64,000 bases of DNA from assembly GCA_020698575.1 (NCBI GenBank), contig CM036247.1, positions 2,999,407 to 3,063,406 of the forward strand, read 5' to 3'. The position numbers and the translations under genes are program-made. Each line of letters begins with the position of its first letter. Within the stretch, counting starts at the first letter, position 1. Below the pieces are notes generated by a model that was not told where the DNA came from, searched no databases, and was given only the letters and a program-made list of their open reading frames with translations. Below are positions 34,433 through 46,931 of the stretch, piece by piece. This DNA comes from Bostrychus sinensis (taxonomy: Eukaryota; Chordata; Actinopteri; Gobiiformes; Eleotridae).

Positions 34433-36045
34433 TCAGACACTCTGGGACAGAGACAGGTGGGACAGAGGCAGGTGGGACAGAGACAGGTGGGACAGAGACA
34501 GGTGGGACAGAGGCAGGTGGGACAGAGACAGGTGGGACAGAGACAGGTGGGACAGAGACAGGTGGGACAGAGACAGGTGGGACAGAGGCAGGTGAGACAG
34601 AGACAGGTGAGGCAGAGACAGGTGAGACAGAGACAGGTGAGACAGAGACAGGTGGGACAGAGACAGGTGAGACAGAGACAGGTGGGACAGAGACAGGTGA
34701 GACAGAGACAGGTGGGACAGAGACAGGTGGGACAGAGACAGGTGGGACAGAGACAGGTGGGACAGAGGCAGGTTTGAAGACTTCTGCTTCTTCTCCATCA
34801 GGTTGATTCCGTCCTCACAGAAGGAGACGTGAACGTACAGCGCTGCCAGAAACTCCTGAACGGACAAATGGACAAAACAGAAGACCTTGTGTCCTCTGCA
34901 GGTGTCCTCTCTGAACACCTGAGTGCAGACGCCTGAGTAAACTGCTGCTTCTTTGACATCAAGGCCACACTCTTTCAAATCCTCTTCAGAGAAAATCAAG
35001 TTTCCTTTCTGCAGCTGTTCGAACGCCAGTTTGGACAGAGACAGAATCACTTTGTTGACCCTTGTTTGGTTTTGTCCATATTTCTGCTGCATTTTCTTCA
35101 TGTGGTACGTGAGGAAGTGGACGTAAATGTGAGTCAGAGTCGTCCTGGTGGACGTTTTTACAAAGACATTTGCTGTGATCCAGCAGAACCCAGGGAGGTG
35201 GCACATGCTGTAGAGAGGAGGACAGGAGCGTATGCTGGCCATGACTCTTCTGGACAGATCCTCATCCTGGATGTTCTTGAGGAAGTACGCCTCCTTCTGG
35301 AGGTTGTTGAACCCTCGGATCTCGGTCACACGGTGGATTAATGTTGGGGGGACAGACCCGGCCGCAGCAGGACGAGTGGTGATCCACAGCTGGGCGTTGG
35401 GCAGCAGGTTTCCCTTGATCAGGTTGGTCAGTAAGGCGTCTACAGGCATCGCTGTGGCTGCATCTGTGGATTTGTAGTTTGTGGTGAAGTCCAGGTGCAG
35501 TCTGCATTCGTCCAGTCCGTCCAAAATCAACAGCACTTTGTACTGAGAGACGTCTGTGATTCTGGATTCTTTTAGACCTGGACAGAAGTCCTGCAGCAGC
35601 TCCATCAGAGTCTTCCTCTGGTTCTGGAGCAGATTCAACTCTCGAAAAGCCAGAGGGAAGAGCAGCTGGACGTCCTGGTGGGCCCTGCCCTCACACCAGT
35701 CCAGGATGAACTTCTGAACCAGGACAGTTTTCCCGATCCCTGCGATTCCGTTGGTGAGGACAGTCCGGACGGACGTGTCTCTGTCTGAAAACGTTCTGAA
35801 AATGTCTCTGCTGTGGATGGAGGGAGAGTCTGGAGTCTTCTGTTTGTTAAAAGCCTGTTGGATCTGACGGATCTCATGTTCTTGGTGGACCTCTCCACGT
35901 CCTTCTCTCAGATAAACTTTGGTGTAGATCTTTGTCAAAGGCACAGGCCCCTGCTGTGTCCTCAGCTCCTCAATAAGACACTCATTCTTCTGTTTCAGTA
36001 ATAATTTTAACTTCCTCTGGAACAACTCTAGGACACCATAAGAAC
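34433..36045 (-). CDS. FISNA-NACHT exon of a teleost NLR, ending in an in-frame pentapeptide repeat
   Basis: Fish-type NLR proteins are cytosolic innate sensors that oligomerise through an ATP-binding NACHT domain. The acceptor TTTCAG precedes the exon at 36045, which joins in phase to 36369-36576. Visible features, numbered from 36067: FISNA-like segment (VYLREGRGEVHQEHEIRQIQ, about 51-70), Walker A GIAGIGKT at 107-114, Walker B LLILDGLDE at 179-187, the conserved MCHLPGFCWI segment and a FVHLSVQEFLAALYV winged-helix/helical segment. From about residue 432 the frame runs into 22 units of a 15-bp minisatellite encoding SLSHL-type pentapeptides and stops at 34433. No LRR or B30.2 exon is seen downstream. 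It is probably a truncated gene or pseudogene, although the NACHT part itself has no stop or frameshift. Confidence 0.93.
34444..34773. repeat. 15-bp minisatellite (GGGACAGAGACAGGT)22 inside the NLR exon
   Basis: 330 bp in exact register with A/G variants at two or three positions. It is open in several frames on both strands, which explains the spurious plus-strand frames encoding GTETG and VGQRQ repeats. Confidence 0.96.
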
Positions 36046-36368
36046 CTGAAACAGAGGTCACACCCAAACTTATTCATATGTTCCACAAACACTGCTGCCT
36101 GCAGAGCTGTAATGTTTGAAAATTCAAATGAAATGCATAGGCCTTCTAAACTTAAATGGGCAATTTAAGAATAGAAAACAGTTTGCTGGTGCACTATATG
36201 ATGCAGAAGTTGTTAGGTTTCCTAAACCAAACCAAACCGCTTAAAAGGGGAGTGACAGGTTTTGGCAGTGAAGGTCCTCACCAGTTACCTCTGTCTAAAC
36301 CACACTGTTACAGCCCAAGAGGGTCCCACCCTGGAGAACAGAAAACAAATCAGTAGGTAGTTTCTTAC

Positions 36369-36576
36369 TTTGCTGTAAGGTCAGAGTGCTTTGATCCTCC
36401 TTCATGGACCTTAAAACGTAGAGTGCGATTTTCAGAGCTGCTTCTTTGGCTTCGCCGTCTCCAATCAGATCTTCCTCCTGGACTTGATCTGAAATGCTGT
36501 AGTCTTGGTCAGAAATCACTCTCTTGTGTGAAGCCAGAGCTTGTTTAAACAGACCCACAGACTTCAGCTCAAACAC
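36369..36576 (-). CDS. NLR exon preceding FISNA-NACHT
   Basis: Bounded by TGTCCGCAG (acceptor) and AAA|GTAAGAAA (donor). It reads VFELKSVGLFKQALASHKRV, then a charged linker, then GEAKEAALKIALYVLRSMKE. The last part matches the helical segment that precedes FISNA in fish NLR proteins. The exon has 69 codons plus one base, and that A joins GT of the next exon to give Ser, so the two exons are phase-compatible. Earlier exons are not seen; upstream DNA is a LINE relic and a minisatellite. Confidence 0.82.
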
Positions 36577-36604
36577 CTGCGGACAGCAATGAAATTACTG
36601 ATGG

Positions 36605-36690
36605 ATGAGATTTGGTTTGCAGATGACATTGTGATATGAGGTGAGAGCAGAAAGCAGGTGGAGGAACACTCTGGAAAGGAGAGGAATGAA
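36605..36690 (+). mobile_element. LINE reverse-transcriptase relic, left part
   Basis: The frame reads EIWFADDIVI, stop, GESRKQVEE, recognisable as the FADD catalytic region of a LINE reverse transcriptase with a stop just after it. The sequence resumes at 37151 after an inserted MITE. Confidence 0.68.
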
Positions 36691-37150
36691 CAGGGCTTGA
36701 CATTTACTTTTTTACTCACTGGCTGCCAAAGCTAATCAGTGTCAAAAGTTACTAGCCAATTAGTGTGTTTACTATCCACACTTTAATCAGTGGAGTTTTT
36801 GGGTGTATTTTATAGTATAGCTTAAAGCTTAAATAAGCTTAAAGAAATGTAAAATTTGGTTTTATGCATGGACAGAAATTTATCAAATAATAAAAACAGG
36901 TTTAGGCAGAATAAAAGTGTATCTCTGTGCATGTGCTGTGACATCTTTTAAACCATGTAATTTTTTAAAATTACAAATTTTCTTTTGAAAATTATGATGA
37001 GCAACAATTCAGGTCTCTGAAGTTAAGATATAGGCCAAGGTCTGCATAAAATTCAATAGTCCAAAATGATAGTGGGATTATTTGTGTCACTGGCCAAAAT
37101 GTAAAACTACCTGCATTTATCCAGTTGGAGAGTGTTAATGTCAAGCCCTG
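36691..37150. mobile_element. hAT-type MITE (460 bp) splitting the LINE relic
   Basis: Terminal inverted repeats CAGGGCTTGACATTTAC and (inverted) CAGGGCTTGACATTAAC. The flanking 8 bp GGAATGAA and GTAATGAA match at 7 of 8. There is no coding capacity. Confidence 0.85.
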
Positions 37151-37416
37151 GTAATGAAGGTTAGCCGCAGTAAGACAGAATACATGTGTGTAAATGAGAA
37201 AGACCGCAGTGGAGCAGTGACGTTACAGGGAGGGAGCAGAGGTACAGAAGGTGAGGGATATTTGAAGTAATTTGGGGTCAGCGTTCCAGAACAATGGAGA
37301 GAGTGGAAAAAGGTAAAGATGTGCACACCAGGTTGGAAGAACAGTGCCAGGTGTTGATGAAAGTTGTATGAGAGAGAAGAGAGCAGAGATGTTGTATGAT
37401 TTAGAGACAAAGGCTC
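37151..37416 (+). mobile_element. LINE reverse-transcriptase relic, right part
   Basis: Continues the LINE frame as MKVSRSKTEYMCVNEKDRSG, then decays and reaches the LYDLET segment at 37390 before being cut by the 11-bp minisatellite. The same LYGLET-type segment occurs at 15781 and 27351. Confidence 0.68.
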
Positions 37417-38056
37417 GACCTGGTTTAGTCCTGGTTTAGTCCTGGTTTAGACCTGGTTTAGACCTGGTTTAGTCCTGGTTTAGACCTGGTTTAGACCTGG
37501 TTTAGACCTAGTTTAGACCTGGTTTAGACCTGGTTTAGTCCTGGTTTAGACCTGGTTTAGTCCTGGTTTAGACCTGGTTTAGACCTGGTTTAGACCTGGT
37601 TTAGTCCTGGTTTAGACCTGGTTTAGACCTGGTTTAGTCCTGGTTTAGACCTGGTTTAGACCTGGTTTAGTCCTGGTTTAGACCTGGTTTAGTCCTGGTT
37701 TAGACCTGGTTTAGACCTGGTTTAGTCCTGGTTTAGACCTGGTTTAGTCCTGGTTTAGTCCTGGTTTAGACCTGGTTTAGTCCTGGTTTAGACCTGGTTT
37801 AGACCTGGTTTAGACCTGGTTTAGACCTGGTTTAGTCCTGGTTTAGACCTGGTTTATTCCTGGTTGAGTCCTGGTTTAGTCCTGGTTTAGACCTGGTTTA
37901 GTCCTGGTTTAGACCTGGTTTAGACCTGGTTTAGTCCTGGTTTAGTCCTGGTTTAGTCCTGGTTTAGACCTGGTTTAGACCTGGTTTAGTCCTGGTTTAG
38001 ACCTGGTTTAGACCTGGTTTAGTCCTGGTTCAGACCTGGTTTAGACCTGGTTTAGA
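37417..38056 (+). repeat. 11-bp minisatellite, block B
   Basis: About 58 units of TTTAGACCTGG and TTTAGTCCTGG with rare variants (TTTATTCCTGG, TTGAGTCCTGG). The array interrupts the LINE relic and abuts a G-rich tract. Confidence 0.97.
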
Positions 38057-38133
38057 GGGGTGAGTGGGGGAGGGGTGTGGGGGAGGGGTGAGTGGGGGAG
38101 GGGTGTGGGGGAGGGGTGAGGGGGAGGGGTGGA
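38057..38133 (+). repeat. G-rich tandem tract, G-quadruplex-prone
   Basis: GGGGTGAGTGGGGGAGGGGT-type units follow directly after the 11-bp array. There are many runs of four or five G separated by one to five bases. Confidence 0.85.
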
Positions 38134-38189
38134 TTAAAATGCTAATTTGATATCAAATTGTAATCAAAAATGTCAGGAATGTCAGGAAT

Positions 38190-38530
38190 GTTTACACAGG
38201 TGTTGAAAAGAATGTTAGGAATGTTTATTTCTTTATTGTTTACACAGGTGTTTGACCTTTTGAACCCTAACCCTAACCCCCCTTATTTCTTTATTGTTTA
38301 CACAGGTGCTTGACCTTTAATAACCCCTTACACCCTTCCCCCATTATTTTATGATGTTTACACAGCTGTTGAAAAGAATGTTAGGAATGTTATCTTTTAA
38401 TTATGTTTACACAGGTGCTTGACCTTTTGAACCCTTGACCCTCCCCCATGATTTATGATGTTTACACAGGTGCTTGACCTTTAATGACCCCTTTCATTTC
38501 CCCCTTCCCCCCTTCCCCTTATTTTATGAT
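38190..38530. repeat. short interspersed tandem motif GTTTACACAGGTG with telomere-like CCCTAA
   Basis: GTTTACACAG(G/C)TG recurs about six times, each followed by TTGACCTTT or TTGAAAAGAATG, in an irregular 60-75-bp tandem. CCCTAACCCTAACCCCCC occurs at 38264-38281. The right part lies inside unit U1. Confidence 0.85.
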
Positions 38531-38989
38531 GGATAAATTAATGTAAACACTTAAATATAGAGCAGGACTAATGTAGAATAAAATAAAGAAGGGAAAAACA
38601 AATTATTTTGTTTGTATTAGTTTAAAATCTAAACCGAGTAGTTAGTAGTGTAGTATGCCATAGTTTGTAAAGGTGTACCAAGGTAAACAGGTATATAGAA
38701 CTAGATTTAAAGAAAAAGCTGAGCGTATGGCTGATGTTGTAACAAAACAATACATTAGTTTGTAAGGTGTTGGGTAAGTCGATGTAAAGACATATACAAA
38801 CCTAGAAAGAAAAGATAGAAGAAAAAAGGGGTTATTTTGATCGTGTGTCACTGTTTGTAGTAGTGTTAACGGCTTCAATCTAGACAAGATTGTTAGTGTT
38901 ATTTACTGGTATAAAGTTTCGCTAGTTTGAAAAGTGGATCAACGTAAAGAGATATATACAGGACTAAAAAAGTGAAACAAATTAAAAAA

Positions 38990-40080
38990 AAGAGGACACT
39001 GTATTAGATGAGGACACAAACTGATCAGATTTTACTGAATAAATGTTATTCTGTTGTTACACTTAAAAAGGGTTTATGATACAGCAGTAGTATTTCTTAC
39101 CACTGTACTGATAGTGGTTTGTTGGAGCTGAATGAAAATAAACTGTAAAGTATTATATGAATCCACTGAAACAGTTAGGTTTACATTTAAAAAGAGGAAG
39201 GAAAGGTCATTTTGATTGTATGTCACTGTTTTTACATTTTACTGAGGACATAAACTGATCTTTTACTGAATAAATGTTATACTGTTGTTACACTTAAAAA
39301 GGGTTTAGCAATAGTATTTCTTAGCACCGTACTCATAGTGGTTTGTTGGTGCTGAATGAAAATAAATTGTTTGTAAAGTATTATATGAATCCATTGAAAC
39401 AGATAGGTTTACATTTAAAAAGAGGAAGGAAAGGTTATTTTGAGTGTATGTCACTGTTTTGTCACTCTAGACAAAGTAGTAGTGTTAAAGGCTATAGTTG
39501 TAAACAAACATGCACTAGTTTGTAAGGCACTGGGTACATTCATGTAAAGAGATGTAGACCTAATTTTTAAAAAATAAAGAAAGATAAAGGGAAATATAAA
39601 GCGAAAACATATCATTTTGGTGGTGGCTCATTTGTTTTTTCAATGTAGACAAGATTGTTAGTGTTATTAGCTATAGTGGTATAAAGTACGCTAGTTTGAA
39701 AAGTGGATCAACGTAAAGAGATATATATAGGACTAAAAAAGTGAAAGAAATAAAAAAAGAGGACGCTGTATTAGATGAGGACACAACCTGATCAGATTTT
39801 ACTGAATAAATGTTATACTGTTGTTACACTTAAAAAGGGTTTAGCAATAGTATTTCTTAGCACCGTACTCATAGTGGTTTGTTGGTGCTGAATGAAAATA
39901 AACTGTATTATTAAGTATTATAAGTATTATAATATAATATATAATTATTATAAGTATTATATGAATCATTGAAACAGATAGGTTTACATTTAAAAAAAGA
40001 GGAAAGAAAGGTTATTTTGATTGTATGTTACTGTTTTTACATTTTACTAGATGAGGACATAAACTGATCAGATTAACACA
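38990..40080. repeat. internal diverged repeats within U1
   Basis: A block containing TGAATAAATGTTAT, CACTTAAAAAGGGTTTA and TGGTTTGTTGG occurs three times (about 38990-39240, 39240-39480 and 39770-40080). A second block with GAAAAGTGGATCAACGTAAA occurs twice (about 38925 and 39695). The same pattern is mirrored in U2 and U3. Confidence 0.85.
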
Positions 40081-40499
40081 TCTATAACTTTAACACATCA
40101 CTATGTAGTGAGCGGTCTAACACTGTGTACACAGCACTGGTATAAAGTACAACTTTTCCACTCATCTACAAAGTTTAGAGAAAGAGACCTAAGCATCTAT
40201 AAGGTGTATTTTTTCTTCATCAAATGTTATGTGACTCAGTTCAGTGAGCGTGTGTCCAAGTAGAATTAGGATCATTTTGATAAGATTTACACTTAGTCAA
40301 GTTCAGTTTACTTGTTTCAGTCACACTGCACAATATATCCATCATAACTGCACATAAACACTTGATGTTAGACAATCACACACCAAATGTGTGCTCAGTA
40401 ACAATTCACCTGTTTTTTCTTACTATTTTCTAATGTAAATAGAATAATACAAGGTGTGAACTTCAAACCAAAGCACATGGTTTATTCAGATCATAGAAC

Positions 40500-40970
40500 T
40501 GTTTAAAACAAGTTGGGACATTTTAGTTTTGTAAAATAAAATAAATAAAATTACACTTTTTTCCATCTTGTAATAACATTATTCCATAAATGGTTTTACT
40601 CCTTTTCTGAAATATTCATCTCTATAGTGCAATGTTTTGTAATTAATATATTGTTTCCATGTTAGCCTACCATCAGTCACAACCAATAAGAACTTCATAT
40701 CAAAACTCTTAAAATATCTCTTTTCTTATTGTTACTTTGTCTATTACGCGACAATTTGTTCATATCAAGCCAGGTTTGAGTAGTTTTAAGTTCCCTTTCT
40801 ATCATCTGCCAACATTATAAATCTCAACCAAAGCAAAAAGGTTACAAACATCATTAATGAAAATAATAAAAGAATTTTTGGAGCAATCACAGAACCCTGT
40901 GGTATTCCACAGACTATAGTCTTAAATCCTAACAATGTATTGTCTGAGTGAACAGTTCATCTGATACCAA
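40500..40970 (-). mobile_element. LINE reverse-transcriptase relic inside U1
   Basis: On the minus strand, VCGIPQGSVIAPKIL (the PQG motif of LINE reverse transcriptase), IFINDVCN and LADD can be read in shifting frames with many stops. Copies lie on the plus strand at about 49640-50110 (U2) and 56200-56670 (U3). Confidence 0.62.
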
Positions 40971-43292
40971 ACCTTTACACAATTTCCATTGTAACTGTCT
41001 ATGTTGACAGTATGTAAAGCTTTTTTTTTTTTTTTTTTAATTCAAATTAATGTATATAACTATTGATTATTTGTCATTATCCAGAGCAGAGATAACCTCC
41101 ACTAACGAGGGCATTAACGCATTATGTAATGGTTTGATTTTCCCTAACTCTACATTGTCTCTCATTGTTTCTTTTTTCCAAACAAAAATATGAATATAAC
41201 AGAAAGATCTATGGTGCTTGTCACCATTTTTGAATACTTGAGTGACATTAGCTGTCTCTGTGTCGTCTGAAAAGACTCTGTGTTGGAAAGATTGTGTACA
41301 TATTGTACATTTTAATGCTCTAACAATACTATGGATTTCATATTTTAATTTACTGTGTTAAACTTGTCTACAAAAAAACTATAAAAAAAAGACTTCTCCC
41401 ATAGTTTCTAAATTATCTAATTTTCATTCATAAAAGAACTCAGAAACTGCTCGCAACATTCTACTCGTATTATTTTTTATGTTATAATAATGTTTTTATT
41501 CTATTATTGAAACAGAGGTTAAATTATTTTTATAAATCTTTTTTTCTAATTTTCTCTAATACATTTTTAAGTATACTTCACATAAAGTGAAATGCTTTTC
41601 CCATTGCATACTATTGCCAGGACGTTAGTGTTGGTTATAAAGTTCTAACTATTTGGGTACAAATGCCACAGAGGTAAACTACACAGCAAACACAATTTTC
41701 TTTTTGTCTTGAAACCCCAATTGTTTCAAGTGTCCCAAGTCTTATCAGTTTACACGCAGTCTAATACAAATACCTTTTTCCAGAAAAAACAGGAAAGTGG
41801 TCAGTAATATCACTTAACAGTAAACTACTTTTTTCCTTGTAATGGATGTTTGTGAAAATACTTTTTCCAAGTGTAGCACATTATTGAGTTCTCCTACTGG
41901 GTCAATTACAGATCTTAAAACATTTTAAGACATTTTTTATTTAAGGCAATATTGCAAAGCTTTACATACAAAGACTGATTCCTTACTGCATGTTTTTTAT
42001 TGCCAGTATTTTTGCTATACACTTTATAAAATGTTCAGAGATATTATACAGATGTTCTGTAAATGCAATATAAAAATATACTTGGCTTTTTGTCAGTATG
42101 TATCTGTATAGTCCAGCGCTTATTCACATCATCCTGAATTAAAATTAAAAACATACACTTATAGAGCTGGACATCAAAAGCTTTTTTCTTAGTTTTTATT
42201 AAAGAAATAATAACCTTCTAACACAATTGGATCAACTAATACAACAGTCACATCTCCTTTATAGCAAACACAAAAAATGTGGATGTTAAAGTTTATAAAG
42301 ATTCATTGGTTTGTTCAGAGATTTCTCCTGTTAAAAAAATCAATCCAAATCCAGATTTTTAAATTGACACAAATGATATGCAGCATTAACATTATGTACT
42401 TTAAATAAGTGTCTTTCCGTATCAATGCTGTCTTCAAAATTTAAACGCTTTATGGCTCTTTTTGGATTTTAAAAGACCTAAATGTTGTTCCTCACAGTAT
42501 GTTTTAAATAATAATCTCTATGCTCTGTAATATCAATACTATAATATCAAGCATACAAAATAAAAATCCTTATTGTTTATTGTTTAAATAAATAAAGAAG
42601 AGAGAAAATATTTACACATTTACTTTTTCATCACATTTATTAGATGTCAAACGTGTTAGCAGCGTCCCATCTGCTCTCCCGATGCAGTCGCTTACATCCA
42701 GAGTTGGAATGATAACAGTTCCTTTTATCATTATTGACTTGTTTTGTTTGACACCGCCTGGTCTCATGAACACATTTCTGTTTCTAGACCACTATGATTT
42801 TCTATATACGACTCTACTCTACTGTTTTAAAGTACTTTTGCTTATTGCAATTAGACCCTGGTTAAAATAATGTCTGTTGGTGTTTTTAACACACACCACA
42901 AATTAGTCATATTCATCAATTTACATGAACCATTATAATTACAATACACACACTAAAAAACAGTAACACCAGACTCGTCTAAAATCTCAGCTTTTAAGGT
43001 AACAAGGTCTGATACTATACACTTTGGAAAATAACAATATTTATATATAATATATTTGTTTTGGTGTCCATATTATGCTATTTCAGCAGTTTTCCTTTGT
43101 TAGATGTTTATTTACATATTTCATTGCCCGTCAAGCGAGTGATTTTGGTTTTAGTAAACTCAACAGCGCTGTTGGCCTGGTGTTGGTCGTTACTTGGCAA
43201 CTTGTTACAAGTTCACAGAATAATAGTTTTGGTTCTTAAGAAATCCAGGAGTTGTTGTTCAAGTCTTTGAAGTTCTTCTGACGGAGCATCCT

Positions 43293-43385
43293 CCCATCAT
43301 GCACCACTGCTGTAGTCCTAGTACCCATCATGCACCACTGCTGTAGTCCTAGTACCCATCATGCACCACTGCTGTAGTCCTAGTA
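43293..43385. repeat. 31-bp tandem repeat x3 in U1
   Basis: Three near-identical units beginning CCCATCATGCACCACTGCTG. Mirrored in U2 (about 47228-47321) and U3 (about 53788-53881). Confidence 0.93.
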
Positions 43386-43681
43386 AAGCTCCTCATCCAG
43401 TTTGACATCTTTTTAAAAAACAATGGTGGTCACAAGACAAATCTTTCAGGTAATTTTGAAAATCTGCTCTGAAGTAGTTTAGGCTGTAGTATTGTATAAA
43501 ATAGTATAGTATATAGTATATAGTAGTAGTAGTATTCAAATGGCCTGAGTACTCTAGGGGTTCATAAAACGTCTTTACCAGCCCCTGATCTTAGAGCAAC
43601 CCCCAAACCTCAGATCTGTGATCTGTAACCTTTACTGTACCAACAATGTTACACTCCATATGAGTGGCTTTAGGTTCTGGT

Positions 43682-43683
<2 letters not shown>

Positions 43684-43712
<29 letters not shown>

Positions 43713-43719
43713 TATTATT
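43684..43719. repeat. ATT microsatellite in U1
   Basis: (ATT/TTA)n run, mirrored as AAT repeats at about 46894-46930 and 53454-53490. Confidence 0.9.
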
Positions 43720-44800
43720 TTGATGGGACATTTTAAACATGAAGTAAAAAAACTTTGTTGTTGTTTTCTACATTAAAGCCTGTCATCATCGTAGATAGCA
43801 AAAGTGGATTAATTTTCATAGCTTTAACTCAAAATGCCAATTTGTTTACATAATTCCAGATGATGATAAAGAAAACATGAATTATTTACTATTTAAAAAA
43901 TGCCGATGGGCCGCAATATTACAGTTTCAACTTGGGCAAAATAAACCTTAACTTCTTGTTTTGTTTTACTTTTTTTCTGGTAAAAACCCACAGTTACAAA
44001 TGAAGTGAGTCTAACTGTTCAACCTGGAGCTGCTTTTGTCTTGGTAAATTTGTAACACGACCTTTTTATCAGACCTCAAGCAAACCTTATCTGTGATTTT
44101 TTGTAGAAGAACACCATCTTGTTTTACAAAAACTGTATCAAGCCAGATTTACAAACGTGAGGCACCGGTGTTATTTTTTCTGTGATTAGTAAGGTGTACA
44201 GATTAAGTCCATATGAAAAGAACATTGTAAGCTTTGATTTATTAACTTCACAGCCTGTAGTCAACTTTGCAATATCACAGCATTGCCCATAGTCTGAGCA
44301 AATAGAAGCCAATCTAACCCATCAGCCACTGCACTAACAACTCTCCCTCATGCAGCAGCAGAAACAGAAACACTACATGTCCACTAAAGTAGAGAGGAGT
44401 AAGTCTGTTTCATAAATGATAAGATACAATACACTCAGTGATGGCTGCTGGTGACTCTGGGGGAGGGGCTTTTACATTTGTTTACATTGACTACTCACCA
44501 CCAAGAAAATATTATTTAATGCCAAGTTCTCACACAAACGCTTGCACATAACTTCCAGGTACAACTCAACAATTATAAACCAAATCAGACAACGCACAAC
44601 AGCACCTTACCCGACTGTTTTATCCAAATACTTGTCATCTAACAACCTGACACTGCAGGAGGCGAACAATAACAGAAGGAGCAGAAAGTCCCCATTCCCC
44701 TGCACATCCAAGGGAGAAAATCTTCCTCAGTTTTTCAAATGAACATGAAATGGGAGCGAGGTCAACAATATACAAGATCTCACTGAAAAATTAAGGGAGT

Positions 44801-45888
44801 TCTTAGGCTTCACTGAAGTAAAATGGATTGTGATAAATGGTGATAAATATATAACTCACAAGTCTTTGATCTTAGTTAATGTACAAAAGAGCAATATCAC
44901 ACAATTTGGACAGCTCATAAACATATTTGTTGTCAATTCTACATTTATTAGTTTTGAATATAAACTTGACTGTATGCTTCAAAAGAAATCTGATGTCTTA
45001 TCAGGTTGAAGTGCCACACTCTGCACAGGCGCTGAGTTAGTAATGCAGAGAAGATGGTAGATTTCATGTCATATTATATCATTAGTAGAGGAAGTCAAAC
45101 TCATGTACAAGTTAAATACCACCTTGCTGAAATTAATGGAACTGCACTGTAGCTGAACAAATGTTTCATTCCCATATGAAGCAAAACTAATCTGTCCATC
45201 AATGCAGTAAAAGAACTAGTTATTGTGATAGCACGGGTGTCTGTACAGTACAATGTAAACTTGTTCATTTCATGCTTGCTACCTTAATCTATAGACTATA
45301 TTGTAATGTATTTGAATATAATAAATGCACAAATATAATGAATGAATGTAATGTAAATGATATGAAAGTAATGATATTGAATAGAGCAGATAAAGGGCTG
45401 GTTTAATGTAATGTTATAGGTGGGCTTAATAAAGTTTCAGGCATTTGAATGTAAAGTACTGTCTTTTCTGTGTTGTTTTGGATTTCATATTTTTTCTATA
45501 ATTTTATCTTATTGCTGGAACATAAAGAACCTTAAAATTAGAAATGGTGATTTACAAAAACCTAGTTTTGTTCTCTTTAGCGTTGGTCAAACATCCTAGC
45601 TTTTTGACAATTCTTGTTTTAAACTCCACAATACTGAGAACTAGCGGTAAATACTCAATACCAAGTTTAATTTTCTTAATAAGATAGTTAAGGAATATTT
45701 ACCTTAAAACTAGTTGAATAATCTTGCATAGAAATTATTTTGTAAGGAAAACAGGAAAAAACATTGATTTATTATTATAACTTTGGTTAAACAAAAACTT
45801 CAAAATTAAGCAACAATACTTTACAAGTTTTAAATGACTAAAAATACAGTATTTTTATTGTTTTCTTGACATGAAGTTGGTAGAAGGA
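44801..45888. other. spacer between inverted units U1 and U2
   Basis: Single-copy AT-rich DNA with no recognised gene. 44725-44800 is shared by U1 and U3 but not by U2, so the true U1/U2 spacer is 44725-45888 (1,164 bp). Confidence 0.8.
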
Positions 45889-46900
45889 AGATTTTCTCCT
45901 TGGATGTGCAGGGGAATGGGGACTTTCTGCTCCTTCTGTTATTGTTCGCCTCCTGCAGTGTCAGGTTGTTAGATGACAAGTATTTGGATAAAACAGTCGG
46001 GTAAGGAGCTGTTGTGCGTTGTCTGATTTGGTTTATAATTGTTGAGTTGTACCTGGAAGTTATGTGCAAGCGTTTGTGTGAGAACTTGGCATTAAATAAT
46101 ATTTTCTTGGTGGTGAGTAGTCAATGTAAACAAATGTAAAAGCCCCTCCCCCAGAGTCACCAGCAGCCATCACTGAGTGTGTATTGTATCTTATCATTTA
46201 TGAAACAGACTTACTCCTCTCTACTTTAGTGGACATGTAGTGTTTCTGTTTCTGCTGCTGCATGAGGGAGAGTTGTTAGTGCAGTGGCTGATGGGTTAGA
46301 TTGGCTTCTATTTGCTCAGACTATGGGCAATGCTGTGATATTGCAAAGTTGACTACAGGCTGTGAAGTTAATAAATCAAAGCTTACAATGTTCTTTTCAT
46401 ATGGACTTAATCTGTACACCTTACTAATCACAGAAAAAATAACACCGGTGCCTCACGTTTGTAAATCTGGCTTGATACAGTTTTTGTAAAACAAGATGGT
46501 GTTCTTCTACAAAAAATCACAGATAAGGTTTACTTGAGGTCTGATAAAAAGGTCGTGTTACAAATTTACCAAAACAAAAGCAGCTCCAGGTTGAACAGTT
46601 AGACTCACTTCATTTGTAACTGTGGGTTTTTACCAGAAAAAAAGTAAAACAAAACAAGAAGTTAAGGTTTATTTTGCCCAAGTTGAAACTGTAATATTGC
46701 GGCCCATCGGCATTTTTTAAATAGTAAATAATTCATGTTTTCTTTATCATCATCTGGAATTATGTAAACAAATTGGCATTTTGAGTTAAAGCTATGAAAA
46801 TTAATCCACTTTTGCTATCTACGATGATGACAGGCTTTAATGTAGAAAACAACAACAAAGTTTTTTTACTTCATGTTTAAAATGTCCCATCAAAATAATA

Positions 46901-46931
<31 letters not shown>

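Larger units (their letters stand above)
38344..44800 (+). repeat. amplicon unit U1 (6.4 kb, forward)
   Basis: This non-coding unit has inverted copies at 45889-52261 (U2, shared up to 44724) and 52373-58821 (U3, shared up to 44800). Identity is far above 99% by eye. The few U1-specific differences include a block around 42263-42275. The short open frames inside (60-82 codons) recur only because the whole unit recurs; they show no protein similarity. Confidence 0.96.

Noticed and set aside
34327..34806. Plus-strand frames of 159 and 117 codons encoding GTETG and VGQRQ repeats
   Set aside because: They are other-frame readings of the 15-bp minisatellite antisense to the NLR exon. A 15-bp unit without stops is open in several frames at once.
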